Assembly (NCBI RefSeq): GCF_022406875.1
Contig: NZ_CP023018.1
Location: forward strand, 531,575 to 595,574
Direction: 5' to 3'
Length of the DNA stretch: 64,000 bases
DNA from: Ectothiorhodosinus mongolicus
GTDB taxonomy: Bacteria; Pseudomonadota; Gammaproteobacteria; Ectothiorhodospirales; Ectothiorhodospiraceae
A program made the translations under genes and the position numbers. Positions 1 through 7,700 of the stretch are shown piece by piece; positions within the stretch are counted from its first letter, which is position 1, and every line of letters starts with the position of its first letter. Under the pieces are notes generated by a model, which was not told the DNA's origin, ran no database searches, and was given only the letters and a program-made list of their open reading frames with translations.

Positions 1-1377
1 AAGGTACTCAATATTGCCGGCTTCCACTTCCTTCAAATAGGCTTGGAAGTTTTTCTTCGCCTGATCCCAGGAGATACCCATCTTCTCGACGAGATCTTCA
101 CAAGGTGAGGCATGCCATTGCAGCTGCACGATCTTTAATGGATCTGCGCCACAAGCCAAAGCGGCAAACTGAATTTCCGCCATGATAGGAACCTGATAGT
201 TCTGCTCATGGGCTTTACCGATCCACTGATTCTTGTCCATGGTCGTGACACAACCGGTGTCGTTGGCCAGCATCACATCTGCATTGGCTTCTTCACGCAC
301 CACTCGAATTTTCCGATTCATGGTGAAGGAACGCGTGAATTCACGCTCAGAGATAATGTGGCGGAATCCAAAGCCACAGCAGTCATACCAGGTGGAATAG
401 TCAATCACCTGTGCACCCAAAGCTTGGGCCATAGAGGTGATGATCGCGGTGCGGTTACCACCCAAAACTTCCGGATCATAAACCGCATCCTCGTGGATCA
501 TTTTGTAGTAATGACAAGCCACGTGAGCGGTCGCACGAATGTGTGACACGTCGATCTTCTGCAGATCGCTGGCAATGCGATTACGCATCACATGCACCCA
601 CTCGGAGTAGTGAATCACCTCTTCTGGGATCACTAACTTGCCATCAACCAAGCGGCCCAGCTTGCCGAGAATCTTAGTGACTTTTTCACGCAGCTCCGCC
701 GACTCAATCAGATATTTGCGGATCTCTTTGTAGTTACCAAAAGAGGTGCCGCAATGCACTAACGGGTAGAAATGACCCAGTTCGTGGCCATGCTGCTTAC
801 CAGAGACATAGGCTTGGTGGAAGTTTCGTAGGAACACCGCCGCCAAGGACTCGACGTTGCCAATGCCCGAACCATGATAGTTCCAAGCCGTGCAAGAGGT
901 CTGATCAGTCTCATCCAGATAATCCTTACCCGGCACGAAACCCAGTTCATTCATCACCCATAACAAAGAAGTAGGGTAGCCGGGAATATTGCCGCACTGA
1001 CCGCAGGACTTGTGGTGCCAAAGCTGTTTAGTGGGAATCTTTTTGTCCCAGCCAAACAGAGTTTTAACGCCAATAGGTTCGTGCTGATCACCCACACGGT
1101 GGATGATGATCTCGCCTTCTTTTTCCAGTTCGTACATGTGCTCACGCACATCGTCCATACGATCACCCAGATCGATGGTGCGACGATCGACGTGTTTGCG
1201 CACCCAATCTGTGGCCTGAACCGCTTCCTCGCGGGACAGATCGGTGGACTGAAAAAAGGATCCGTGGCCGGCGATGCCTTGACCATCGGTATTGTGGAAT
1301 CCGGGCTTCATGGCACCAGGGCCAGCGCCCTCTGCCGTTGCATTGTGACCGCCAGGGGTATGTTCATTCGATGACAT
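1..1377 (-). CDS. hdrB: HdrB-like subunit of sulfur-oxidising heterodisulfide reductase-like (sHdr) complex, partial
   Basis: This reading frame is open for 459 codons and runs off the left edge, so the C-terminus is missing. The start at 1377 is preceded by a good site (GAGAGGA). Two CCG-type cysteine regions are visible: C125/C128, C162 and C209, then C288, C333-C334 and C376. The HdrB family coordinates unusual Fe-S clusters with these motifs. In the sHdr complex it works in the cytoplasm on protein-bound sulfane sulfur. About 120 residues precede the first motif, which is long for an HdrB. Both motifs are incomplete: CC is SC in the first, and the final CxxC is CGTS or CVTT. It lies directly downstream of hdrC and tusA. 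Whether it is the B1 or B2 paralogue cannot be settled here. Confidence 0.85.
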   Translation of the reverse strand, partial: MSSNEHTPGGHNATAEGAGPGAMKPGFHNTDGQGIAGHGSFFQSTDLSREEAVQATDWVRKHVDRRTIDLGDRMDDVREHMYELEKEGEIIIHRVGDQHEPIGVKTLFGWDKKIPTKQLWHHKSCGQCGNIPGYPTSLLWVMNELGFVPGKDYLDETDQTSCTAWNYHGSGIGNVESLAAVFLRNFHQAYVSGKQHGHELGHFYPLVHCGTSFGNYKEIRKYLIESAELREKVTKILGKLGRLVDGKLVIPEEVIHYSEWVHVMRNRIASDLQKIDVSHIRATAHVACHYYKMIHEDAVYDPEVLGGNRTAIITSMAQALGAQVIDYSTWYDCCGFGFRHIISEREFTRSFTMNRKIRVVREEANADVMLANDTGCVTTMDKNQWIGKAHEQNYQVPIMAEIQFAALACGADPLKIVQLQWHASPCEDLVEKMGISWDQAKKNFQAYLKEVEAGNIEYL

Positions 1378-1425
1378 GTTCGGGTACTCCTCTCGTTAAA
1401 TTCAGGTCAAAAGAATAGTCGGGAA

Positions 1426-2109
1426 TCAGTCTTCTTCCTGCTCCTCAAGCCACTCTTCGTATTCCTCCCGTTTTTCGTCGATGAAATCCTCAATAACGTC
1501 AAAGAGGTTTTCATCCATGAGTTCCAATGATTTCAGAACCCCCGTCATCTCCCAGATCGTGTACATCTCTACGGATGTCTTTAAAGAAACTTCCCAGGCG
1601 GTGTCCGTGGTCTGCATGGTCTGCATCGGAATCGCCTTACGCAGCAACTTCAAATCGCCTTCCACTTTCTGAATATTCGGACCCCAGTCCGGGAAGTGGT
1701 CAGGCTGAATCATATCGGGTGAAAGCTGGTTACCGGTGGTGATCAATTTGAGCATCACGCGTCCAAACGGACGCAGCACATCCTTGGCCGACTGCATTTC
1801 ATGTTTGATCGCGACCTCGCGCATGATGGCGACAAGCCCGCCCGGAGAATTCTTGAAAGGACAGCGGGCGGCACAGGTCATGCACTGCGCACACGCCCAG
1901 ATCTTTTCCTGCATGGCGTCATAAATTTGTTCGACGTTTTCGGTCCACAACAGCTGCACGATCTCGCGGGGACTGTAGTCATAGAATTGAGCGGACGGGC
2001 ACGTGGCCGTACAGATCCCACAATTCAAACAGCCATTGAGCTCATGGTCGTAGCGAAAGTCACTACGAATATCGTCAAAAATTTCCTGCATTTCTGCGTA
2101 AGTTGCCAT
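1426..2109 (-). CDS. hdrC: HdrC-like iron-sulfur subunit of sHdr complex
   Basis: A 227-residue protein with two classical [4Fe-4S] motifs, C27-x2-C30-x2-C33-x3-C37 and C73-x2-C76-x2-C79-x3-C83, followed by a helical region and a very acidic C-terminal tail. This is the layout of HdrC, the electron-transfer partner of HdrB. There are no membrane segments, so it should act in the cytoplasm. A GAGG site sits six to seven bases before the ATG. It is 48 bases upstream of the hdrB-like gene in the same direction, and the pair is probably co-transcribed. With tusA nearby, the sulfur-oxidising sHdr type is far more likely than a methanogen-type heterodisulfide reductase. Confidence 0.88.
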   Translation of the reverse strand: MATYAEMQEIFDDIRSDFRYDHELNGCLNCGICTATCPSAQFYDYSPREIVQLLWTENVEQIYDAMQEKIWACAQCMTCAARCPFKNSPGGLVAIMREVAIKHEMQSAKDVLRPFGRVMLKLITTGNQLSPDMIQPDHFPDWGPNIQKVEGDLKLLRKAIPMQTMQTTDTAWEVSLKTSVEMYTIWEMTGVLKSLELMDENLFDVIEDFIDEKREEYEEWLEEQEED

Positions 2110-2245
2110 GAAACACCTCGTCAGAGTCCTCGTGAGGACAACTCGCTGGCCTTTCTCCCAGCGATTAAGTCAAGTATTACCGCTAACCGAGTGTAGACCA
2201 TAAAAATCGGACCCGCGATAAACCCTAAATTGTTGCAGGTTGCTC

Positions 2246-2430
2246 TTAAATGAACAGACAGATGTCTGATTCACCAGCAAACTCAAAGAAAGTCGCCGCA
2301 GCGTCGCACTCGAACCCATCGATGAGTTCATCGGTGGGCGTAGCGAAGAAATTGACCCACATCCGTCCATTCATCATCAGAAGGTTAAAAACACTTGGGT
2401 TTGGTGACCCAGGGGCAAGCCCCGAAGCTT
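2246..2430 (-). pseudogene. C-terminal remnant of a DsrE-family sulfurtransferase gene
   Basis: Reading the minus strand from the tusA stop gives an open frame that ends at 2246. Its last 43 residues (possible ATG at 2377) contain VNFFAT, DELIDGF and a DICLFI ending. From memory of the family, DsrE2-type proteins end with a VKFYAC-like strand, a DLIDGV-like turn and an NLFI tail, so this looks like the last quarter of such a protein. No ribosome-binding site precedes the ATGs, and the expected first 100 or so residues are absent. The Cys of the YAC motif is Thr here. The position between tusA and hdrC is where dsrE sits in several sHdr loci. It could instead be a short functional ORF. Confidence 0.5.
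2385..2429 (-). terminator. Tandem hairpins just after tusA
   Basis: Directly after the tusA stop the minus strand can form GGGG-CTTG-CCCC and then TGGGT-CACCAA-ACCCA, followed a few bases later by TTTTT. The stems are short, so this may be a leaky terminator or a processing site that would let tusA be expressed above hdrCB. Confidence 0.35.
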
Positions 2431-2660
2431 TAGCCTTTGCGGATGAGGAAGTAGAATTTCCCGCCTTCCTCGCGGTGCTCGAGCACTTCATTGCCCGTCT
2501 GCTTGGAGAAGGCTTCGAAGTCTTTTACCGCGCCTGGATCGGTCGCAATAATATGCAGCACTTGGCCACTGGACATGGTCGCTAAAGATTTCTTGGCACG
2601 CAGAATGGGTAGGGGACAGTTCAAACCCGATGCGTCCAACTCCTGATCAAATTCAGCCAT
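2430..2660 (-). CDS. tusA: TusA-family sulfur carrier protein
   Basis: A 76-residue protein with the TusA signature C15-P-L-P18 inside a GLNCPLPILRAKKSL stretch. The conserved cysteine carries sulfane sulfur as a persulfide. Size and fold markers match the family exactly. AAGGAG lies before the ATG. As the first gene before hdrC and hdrB it most likely delivers sulfur to the sHdr complex rather than to tRNA thiolation. A perfect FNR-type box lies 58 bases upstream of the start. Expression may be partly uncoupled from hdrCB by the hairpins after its stop. Confidence 0.93.
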   Translation of the reverse strand: MAEFDQELDASGLNCPLPILRAKKSLATMSSGQVLHIIATDPGAVKDFEAFSKQTGNEVLEHREEGGKFYFLIRKG

Positions 2661-3029
2661 CTCAACTCTCCTTTTCGCTCTTCTTGTCGCTAGGCCAAAC
2701 AGCCGGCCGCAGCATTTTTGATCATTATCAAAGCTTGCCAGATCATCGCATGAACCACTACAACCATCGCAAGCTTTTTTGCTTCAAGCTTTTTTATACC
2801 AGAACCAAGTTTGCTTATGCTGCACCTGATTCAACTCAATTTTGCGCCATCGCAAGTTTCTTGATGCTAGTATTATCACAAAGTGAATAACAATATAACC
2901 ATTTTCTTCTATACCGCCAAACCTGCCCTGAACCAAAATGAGGCCCAACAGTCTCAATTTAAGAAGCTGGCAGGCGGAGGGGCAGCGGCTAGAATAAGAT
3001 GCAATGCCAACAGTTGAGGAGATTAGGCC
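2661..3029. promoter_or_regulatory. Divergent intergenic region between tusA and the 3030 gene
   Basis: This 369-base stretch has no convincing gene. It is AT-rich compared with its flanks. It holds the FNR-type dyad at 2718-2731 and two direct copies of AAGCTTTTTT (2771-2780 and 2786-2795). Promoters for tusA (leftward) and the 3030 gene (rightward) must lie here, but I cannot place -35/-10 boxes with confidence. Confidence 0.6.
2718..2731. promoter_or_regulatory. Perfect FNR/Anr-type binding site
   Basis: The sequence TTGAT-CATT-ATCAA matches the FNR family consensus TTGAT-N4-ATCAA at every defined position. Its centre is about 64 bases upstream of the tusA ATG. If it acts at -41.5, transcription would start near 2683 on the minus strand. 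The leftward -10 region there is poor, as is common at activator-dependent promoters. Confidence 0.55.
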
Positions 3030-3341
3030 GTGGACAAAGAGGCTTTTCAGGTCGACCAGCAATACGCCATCACTCTGCAGGATGCCGTCGGCAAACTGCG
3101 ACCCGCAAATATTTATGTGCATCATCTGTTCGACAACGACATGATCGTGCGCCGAACCGATGGAGCCGATACAGGGATGCTGTTCAAAATCGCTTACAGT
3201 CGGGTGACGAAAATTGTGCGCACCATCCCGGTTTTAGACGTCAAGCGTTTCATGCTTCCCAAGGCCATGCTCAGCCCCAAGCTGTGGGAAAGCCGCGACT
3301 CGATGTCGGCCTACTCTTCTTCACCCAATCTCGGCAAATAA
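3030..3341 (+). CDS. Uncharacterised 103-residue protein
   Basis: The gene starts with GTG preceded by GAGGAG. I do not recognise the family. The protein is soluble-looking, with no signal peptide, membrane segment or cysteine cluster, and has a basic central part (VRRTDGADTG, then SRVTKIVRTI). Its 3' end overlaps the likely start of the downstream BepA-like protease in another frame, which suggests translational coupling. It is divergent from tusA and shares that regulatory region. A role in sulfur metabolism is only inferred from position. Confidence 0.65.
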   Translation: MDKEAFQVDQQYAITLQDAVGKLRPANIYVHHLFDNDMIVRRTDGADTGMLFKIAYSRVTKIVRTIPVLDVKRFMLPKAMLSPKLWESRDSMSAYSSSPNLGK

Positions 3342-4765
3342 TTCACGCCCTAGTCATTTTTCTGCTTCTGCTGCTGGCAGCAACGCCCGCAGCTGCGCAG
3401 GTGCAGTTACCAGAGATCGGCGACCCTGCGTCGGCGCTGCTATCTCCTGCACAGGAACAACAACTGGGGCGCAATTTGCTGCGTGAAGTTCGGCGCAACC
3501 TGCCGATTAGCAGTGATCCGCAACTTCTGGCCTATATCGAAGCCATCGGTCAACGCTTGGTGTCCAGCAGCCAAGACGGCCATGATGAATTCACCTTTTT
3601 GGTCATCGACGACCCCCGCATCAACGCCTTTGCCATGCCGGGTGGCATCATTGGTATGAATACCGGGCTGATTATTGCGGCACGCAATGAAGCGGAAATG
3701 GCGGCAGTCCTTGCCCATGAAATCGCCCATGTCACCCAACGCCACATCGCCCGTGCTTATGCTGGCAGCACGCGCACTGACTTGGCGGCAGGGTTAGCCA
3801 TATTGGCTGGCATCATCGCCAGTGCGTATTCACCAGAGCTGGGCCAAGCAGCCATGATCTCTGGCATGGCGGGGGGCGTGCAGGCCCGCCTAAATTTCAC
3901 CCGCGCCAACGAACAGGAGGCCGATCGCATTGGCATCAGCTTGCTCGCCGAATCGGGATTTGATCCAGAGGCGATGCCCAGCTTTTTCGAGCGCATGATG
4001 CAATTGGCCGGTCCCACGGGGGATAGCGTCCCGGAGTATCTTCGCACCCACCCAGTCACTGCCAATCGTATCAGCGACAGTCGCGCTCGAGCGGCCCAAT
4101 TCGCGCATGGCGACTATCGTCAGGACGGCATGGAATTTCGCCTGATGCGCATGCGCGCTGAGGCGCTAGAGCAACCCGCTGAGATCATTCAACGCTACGC
4201 GCGCAATCAATTGCATTCAGAAGCAGCAGTGGCCGAATATGGCTACGCCATCGCCTTAATACAGCGAGGCCAAGCCGATGACGCGCTGAGCGTCTTGCAG
4301 GCACTCGACACACGATCATCAGAAAGTCTCAAACTCAAAGTGGACCTGGCAACTGCCGAGGCGCTACTGAGGGTCTCCCCGAGCCGAGCCGATGAGGCAA
4401 CGACGCTAATGCTGCGCCTCAATGATATCTATCCCGGACAGCTACCCGTCGTACAATTGTTGGCTGAAGCACAGATCCGTCAAGGTGAGTATAGCGGCGC
4501 GATACGCAACCTCGATCGGATCATGAATCGCCGCCCCATGGCGCCGGATTTGCTACGCTTGAAGGCTGAAGCGGCCGCTAAAGGTGACCTGCCTGCACTC
4601 AGTCACGAGACCATGGCGGAATATTATTTCCACCATGCACGATTTCATGACTCAGTGAGACAGCTCGATCGCGCTTTAAGCATGCCTGGCTTGAGCAGCC
4701 TACAAGCCGAGCGCATCCGCAGCAAAAGGGAGATTGCCGCGAGCTTTGCGGAGAGCAACCCATAG
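3284..4765 (+). CDS. bepA: BepA/YfgC-like M48 metalloprotease with TPR repeats
   Basis: The protein has a hydrophobic signal peptide ending ATPAAAQ, the zinc motif HEIAH at about residue 145, and the third ligand in NEQEADRIG at about residue 212. A helical TPR-like region fills the C-terminal half. This order and about 493 residues fit BepA, a periplasmic chaperone-protease for outer-membrane assembly. The start is uncertain: no ATG exists near the signal peptide, so I chose the GTG at 3284, which overlaps the upstream gene by 58 bases. An ATT or ATA start closer to the hydrophobic core is possible. The open frame continues upstream to 2999, but that part is antiparallel to no known domain and is out of frame with the 3030 gene. 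Confidence 0.85.
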   Translation: MGKPRLDVGLLFFTQSRQIIHALVIFLLLLLAATPAAAQVQLPEIGDPASALLSPAQEQQLGRNLLREVRRNLPISSDPQLLAYIEAIGQRLVSSSQDGHDEFTFLVIDDPRINAFAMPGGIIGMNTGLIIAARNEAEMAAVLAHEIAHVTQRHIARAYAGSTRTDLAAGLAILAGIIASAYSPELGQAAMISGMAGGVQARLNFTRANEQEADRIGISLLAESGFDPEAMPSFFERMMQLAGPTGDSVPEYLRTHPVTANRISDSRARAAQFAHGDYRQDGMEFRLMRMRAEALEQPAEIIQRYARNQLHSEAAVAEYGYAIALIQRGQADDALSVLQALDTRSSESLKLKVDLATAEALLRVSPSRADEATTLMLRLNDIYPGQLPVVQLLAEAQIRQGEYSGAIRNLDRIMNRRPMAPDLLRLKAEAAAKGDLPALSHETMAEYYFHHARFHDSVRQLDRALSMPGLSSLQAERIRSKREIAASFAESNP

Positions 4766-4812
4766 CTTAGAACATCACTATATTCAGCTTTGCTTATATA
4801 ACCAAAAAATAC

Positions 4813-4840
4813 TTGTAAAAAAGATTTAGTTAGGTAGTCT
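4813..4840 (+). promoter_or_regulatory. Candidate promoter of soxYZ
   Basis: TTGTAA (4813-4818) and TAGTCT (4835-4840) are separated by 16 bases in an AT-rich 140-base gap before soxY. Both boxes deviate from consensus. Confidence 0.3.
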
Positions 4841-4905
4841 ACGATTTTGACGGATCCCAAAAATGGGCATCCCGCCCTAAAGACGATTGAACCGGAGGAG
4901 AACGC

Positions 4906-5370
4906 ATGAATTGCAAGCGTCGAGTGTTTTTGAAAGGCACGTTGGCGGCAGGCACCGTGGGTGTCGCTGTCGGTGCCGGCTTGTTGACCCCGAGCACAGT
5001 GCTCGCATCTGCACGTGATGCCTTCCAGGCAGAGTCGGTATCGGATGCTCTGCGTGTCGCCATGGGCAGCGCCAATCACAGCAGTGGCAATCTAGTGGTT
5101 CGCGCCCCTGAACTGGCTGAAAACGGAGCCGTTGTGCCGATTAGCGTCGAGTCTGATCTGGCCGGCGTCAGCGACGTGGCTATTCTGGCTGCCGCTGCCA
5201 ATCATCCACTGACCTCCAGCTACAAGCTAAGCCCAGGCACCAAGGCCAATATCAGCACCCGCATCAAAATGGGTCAAACTTCTGAAATCGTAGCCGTGGC
5301 CAAGGTTGATGGGCAACTGTATAGCGCCTCTCAGGAAGTTCGCGTGACCGTTGGCGGTTGCGGCGGTTAA
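4906..5370 (+). CDS. soxY: Sulfur-carrying protein SoxY
   Basis: A 154-residue protein that begins with a Tat-type signal (KRRVFLKG, then a hydrophobic stretch ending near VLASA) and ends with GGCGG, where C152 binds the substrate sulfur covalently. SoxY works with SoxZ in the periplasm as the carrier for thiosulfate oxidation. GGAGGAG precedes the ATG. soxZ follows after 24 bases. No soxXA or soxCD genes are in this window, so they must lie elsewhere or be absent. Confidence 0.95.
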   Translation: MNCKRRVFLKGTLAAGTVGVAVGAGLLTPSTVLASARDAFQAESVSDALRVAMGSANHSSGNLVVRAPELAENGAVVPISVESDLAGVSDVAILAAAANHPLTSSYKLSPGTKANISTRIKMGQTSEIVAVAKVDGQLYSASQEVRVTVGGCGG

Positions 5371-5394
5371 TGACAGCATTCGAGGAGAATTAAT

Positions 5395-5703
5395 ATGTCG
5401 AGCATTCGTGTACGTGCCCAGCTGAGAGACGGTGTAACCAACGTCCGCGCCCTGATCAGCCATCCGATGGAAACCGGTCAGCGCCGAGACAACAGCGGCA
5501 ATGTCGTCGAAGCCCATTACATCACCGAGGTGGTGGCCGAAATGGGTAGTCGCCACATCATGACCGCTAACTGGGGTCCCGCTATTTCCCGCAATCCCTA
5601 CCTGTCCTTCGAGTTTGAAGGCGCCAATACCGGCGAGACCCTGAAGCTTTCATGGGTGGACAACAAAGGGGAACAAGACAGCACTGAAGTTCGGATCGGT
5701 TAA
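5395..5703 (+). CDS. soxZ: Sulfur oxidation protein SoxZ
   Basis: A 102-residue protein without its own signal peptide, as expected for SoxZ, which is carried to the periplasm bound to Tat-exported SoxY. Typical SoxZ stretches are visible: RVRAQLRDGVTNVRALISHP near the start and LSWVDNKGE near the end. The site CGAGGAG precedes the ATG. It is co-transcribed with soxY, and a strong terminator follows 80 bases downstream. Confidence 0.95.
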   Translation: MSSIRVRAQLRDGVTNVRALISHPMETGQRRDNSGNVVEAHYITEVVAEMGSRHIMTANWGPAISRNPYLSFEFEGANTGETLKLSWVDNKGEQDSTEVRIG

Positions 5704-5783
5704 TCTGAACCCCGGCTGTACCTGTAGTACTTTGCAAGTCGCGCCAAAGCTCCGCCAGAGAGCGGCCACCAGAGGATGAGGGG

Positions 5784-5810
5784 AAGCCCGGCTTGGCCGG
5801 GCTTTCTTTT
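5784..5810 (+). terminator. Rho-independent terminator after soxYZ
   Basis: A stem of nine base pairs, AAGCCCGGC/GCCGGGCTT with a TTG loop, is followed by TTCTTTT. It lies between soxZ and soxB and should lower or stop read-through into soxB. Confidence 0.85.
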
Positions 5811-5853
5811 AACCGCTATCCTGAGGCAATAACACCAAAACGGAGTTGTCAGC

Positions 5854-7629
5854 ATGAATCTGACCCGTCGTGAATTCCTGCAAGTCATGGCTGCCGCCGG
5901 CTTCGCGGGCATCGTTCTTCCCGGCTGTGGCAATGGCCAGCAAGCCGCTTCCACCCGTCCCTTGAATGATCTCTATGACTTCCCCCCTGCCGGCAATGTA
6001 TCGCTGCTGCACATCACTGATCATCACGGCCAGCTGCTACCCATTTATTTCCGCGAGCCGTCCATCAATCTCGGCGTTGCTGAAATGAACGGTCGCGTGC
6101 CGCACATTGTGGGCGCGCGCATGCTCGAACATTTTGGCGTCAGCCACCCCTCACCGGCCTCCCATGCCTACAGCTATTTAGACTTCACTGCGCTGTCGCA
6201 GGAATACGGCCCTGTAGGGGGTTATGCACAGCTGGCTACATTGGTCAAGCGCATGCGTGATCAGCGACCGGGGGCTTTACTGCTTGATGGTGGCGATAGC
6301 TGGGGTGGCGGTTCTGGCACTGGACTCTGGACCAACGCCCAAGACATGGTCGATGCGCAATTACGGTTGGGCGTCGATATTTGTACGGGCCATTGGGAAT
6401 TCACCTTTGGCGCGGATCGCGTCATGCAGGTGATTGAGAACGACTATGCCGGGCGCATCGATTTTCTCGGACAAAACGTGCGTGATCGTGACTGGGAAGA
6501 ACCTGTTTTCAAACCCTACACCATCCGTGAAATCAATGGCGTCAATGTCGCTGTTATTGGCCAAGCCTTCCCCTACACGCCGATTGCCAATCCCCAGTGG
6601 ATGTTTCCGGACTGGTCATTTGGCATCCGTCACGATGACATGCAGCGCACCGTCAACGAAGCCCGCGCCGAAGGCGCCGAGATTGTCGTGGTGCTCTCGC
6701 ACAATGGCATGGACGTCGATATCAAGTTGGCACAGATCACCCGCGGCATCGATGTGATTCTTGGCGGCCATACCCATGATGCTGTGCCGGCACCCATGGA
6801 GGTGCGCGACCCCGATGGCAATGTCTGCTTGGTGGCCAATGGCGGCTCTAATGGCAAATTCCTGGGGGTCATGGACCTCGATTTCCGCAATGGGCGCATT
6901 CAGGGGTATCAGTATCGCCTGCTACCGATCTTTGCCAACCTCATTGATGCAGACCCGGAGATGGCCAGCTATATCGACAACATGCGCAACCAAACAGTCA
7001 CCTATGACGGCCAGACCTTCAACATGGCTGAGCGCTTGTCCGAAGAGCTCGCGGTCACTGAGGACTTGCTCTATCGACGCGGCAACTTCAACGGCACTTT
7101 CGACCAGCTGATCTGTGATGCTCTGATGGAACAAATCGATGCCGAGATTGCTTTCTCGCCAGGGTTCCGCTGGGGGACTTCAGTACTGCCCGGCTCGCCC
7201 ATCACCTTTGAGCATGTCATGGATCAAACCGGATTGACCTATCCCGCCGTCACCCGTAATGGTATGACCGGCGAGATGATTAAGTTCATTCTCGAGGATA
7301 TTGGCGATAATTTGTTCAATGCCGACCCCTTCTACCAGCAGGGCGGGGACATGGTGCGCATCGGCGGTCTAACCTACAGCATGGATCCCACCCAGACCAT
7401 CGGCAACCGCATCTCCGATTTAGCCCTGAATGGTGAGCCCTTGCAGGCCGATAAGGAATATATAGTGGCTGGTTGGGCTAGCATTGCTGAGGAGCCGCCT
7501 GGAGATACCGGACGCAAGATTTGGGATGTCGTCAGTGATTACTTACAAGACCACCAAACCATCTCAATTCGCGAAGTGAATACACCTCGCTTACGGGGTG
7601 TCGACGGTAACGCCGGATTGAGCCTCTAA
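5854..7629 (+). CDS. soxB: Thiosulfohydrolase SoxB
   Basis: A 591-residue dimanganese hydrolase of the 5'-nucleotidase superfamily that releases sulfate from SoxYZ-bound sulfonate. Motifs include HITDHHGQ near residue 55, LLDGGDSWGG near 144, TGHWEFTFG near 178, LSHNGMD near 282 and GGHTHDAVP near 304. The N-terminus has a Tat motif (TRREFLQ), and the hydrophobic stretch ends in LPGC at residues 22-25, which resembles a lipobox. The gene follows soxYZ but is separated by a terminator, so it may use a promoter of its own in the short gap. Confidence 0.95.
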   Translation: MNLTRREFLQVMAAAGFAGIVLPGCGNGQQAASTRPLNDLYDFPPAGNVSLLHITDHHGQLLPIYFREPSINLGVAEMNGRVPHIVGARMLEHFGVSHPSPASHAYSYLDFTALSQEYGPVGGYAQLATLVKRMRDQRPGALLLDGGDSWGGGSGTGLWTNAQDMVDAQLRLGVDICTGHWEFTFGADRVMQVIENDYAGRIDFLGQNVRDRDWEEPVFKPYTIREINGVNVAVIGQAFPYTPIANPQWMFPDWSFGIRHDDMQRTVNEARAEGAEIVVVLSHNGMDVDIKLAQITRGIDVILGGHTHDAVPAPMEVRDPDGNVCLVANGGSNGKFLGVMDLDFRNGRIQGYQYRLLPIFANLIDADPEMASYIDNMRNQTVTYDGQTFNMAERLSEELAVTEDLLYRRGNFNGTFDQLICDALMEQIDAEIAFSPGFRWGTSVLPGSPITFEHVMDQTGLTYPAVTRNGMTGEMIKFILEDIGDNLFNADPFYQQGGDMVRIGGLTYSMDPTQTIGNRISDLALNGEPLQADKEYIVAGWASIAEEPPGDTGRKIWDVVSDYLQDHQTISIREVNTPRLRGVDGNAGLSL

Positions 7630-7661
7630 CTCGAGCCTAACGTCGGACGAGGATCAGTCCA

Positions 7662-7700
7662 CACGCTGCACAGCCAATGTCGGTTGTGCAGCGTTTTTTT
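7662..7700. terminator. Terminator between soxB and the convergent exchanger gene
   Basis: A long stem (CGCTGCACA-G-CC against GG-T-TGTGCAGCG, loop AATGTC) is followed on the plus strand by seven T residues. It ends soxB. The T-run overlaps the stop of the convergent gene. Confidence 0.85.

Noticed and set aside
2250-2585. 111-codon plus-strand ORF opposite tusA and the dsrE remnant
   Set aside because: It overlaps tusA on the opposite strand and has no family features or start signal.
2771-2795. Two AAGCTTTTTT direct repeats as a possible regulator site or iteron
   Set aside because: Only two copies exist, with a T-run common in AT-rich promoters; there is no support for an origin or operator.
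2784-3125. 113-codon minus-strand ORF in the tusA upstream region
   Set aside because: It runs antisense into the 3030 gene, contains low-complexity stretches and has no ribosome-binding site.
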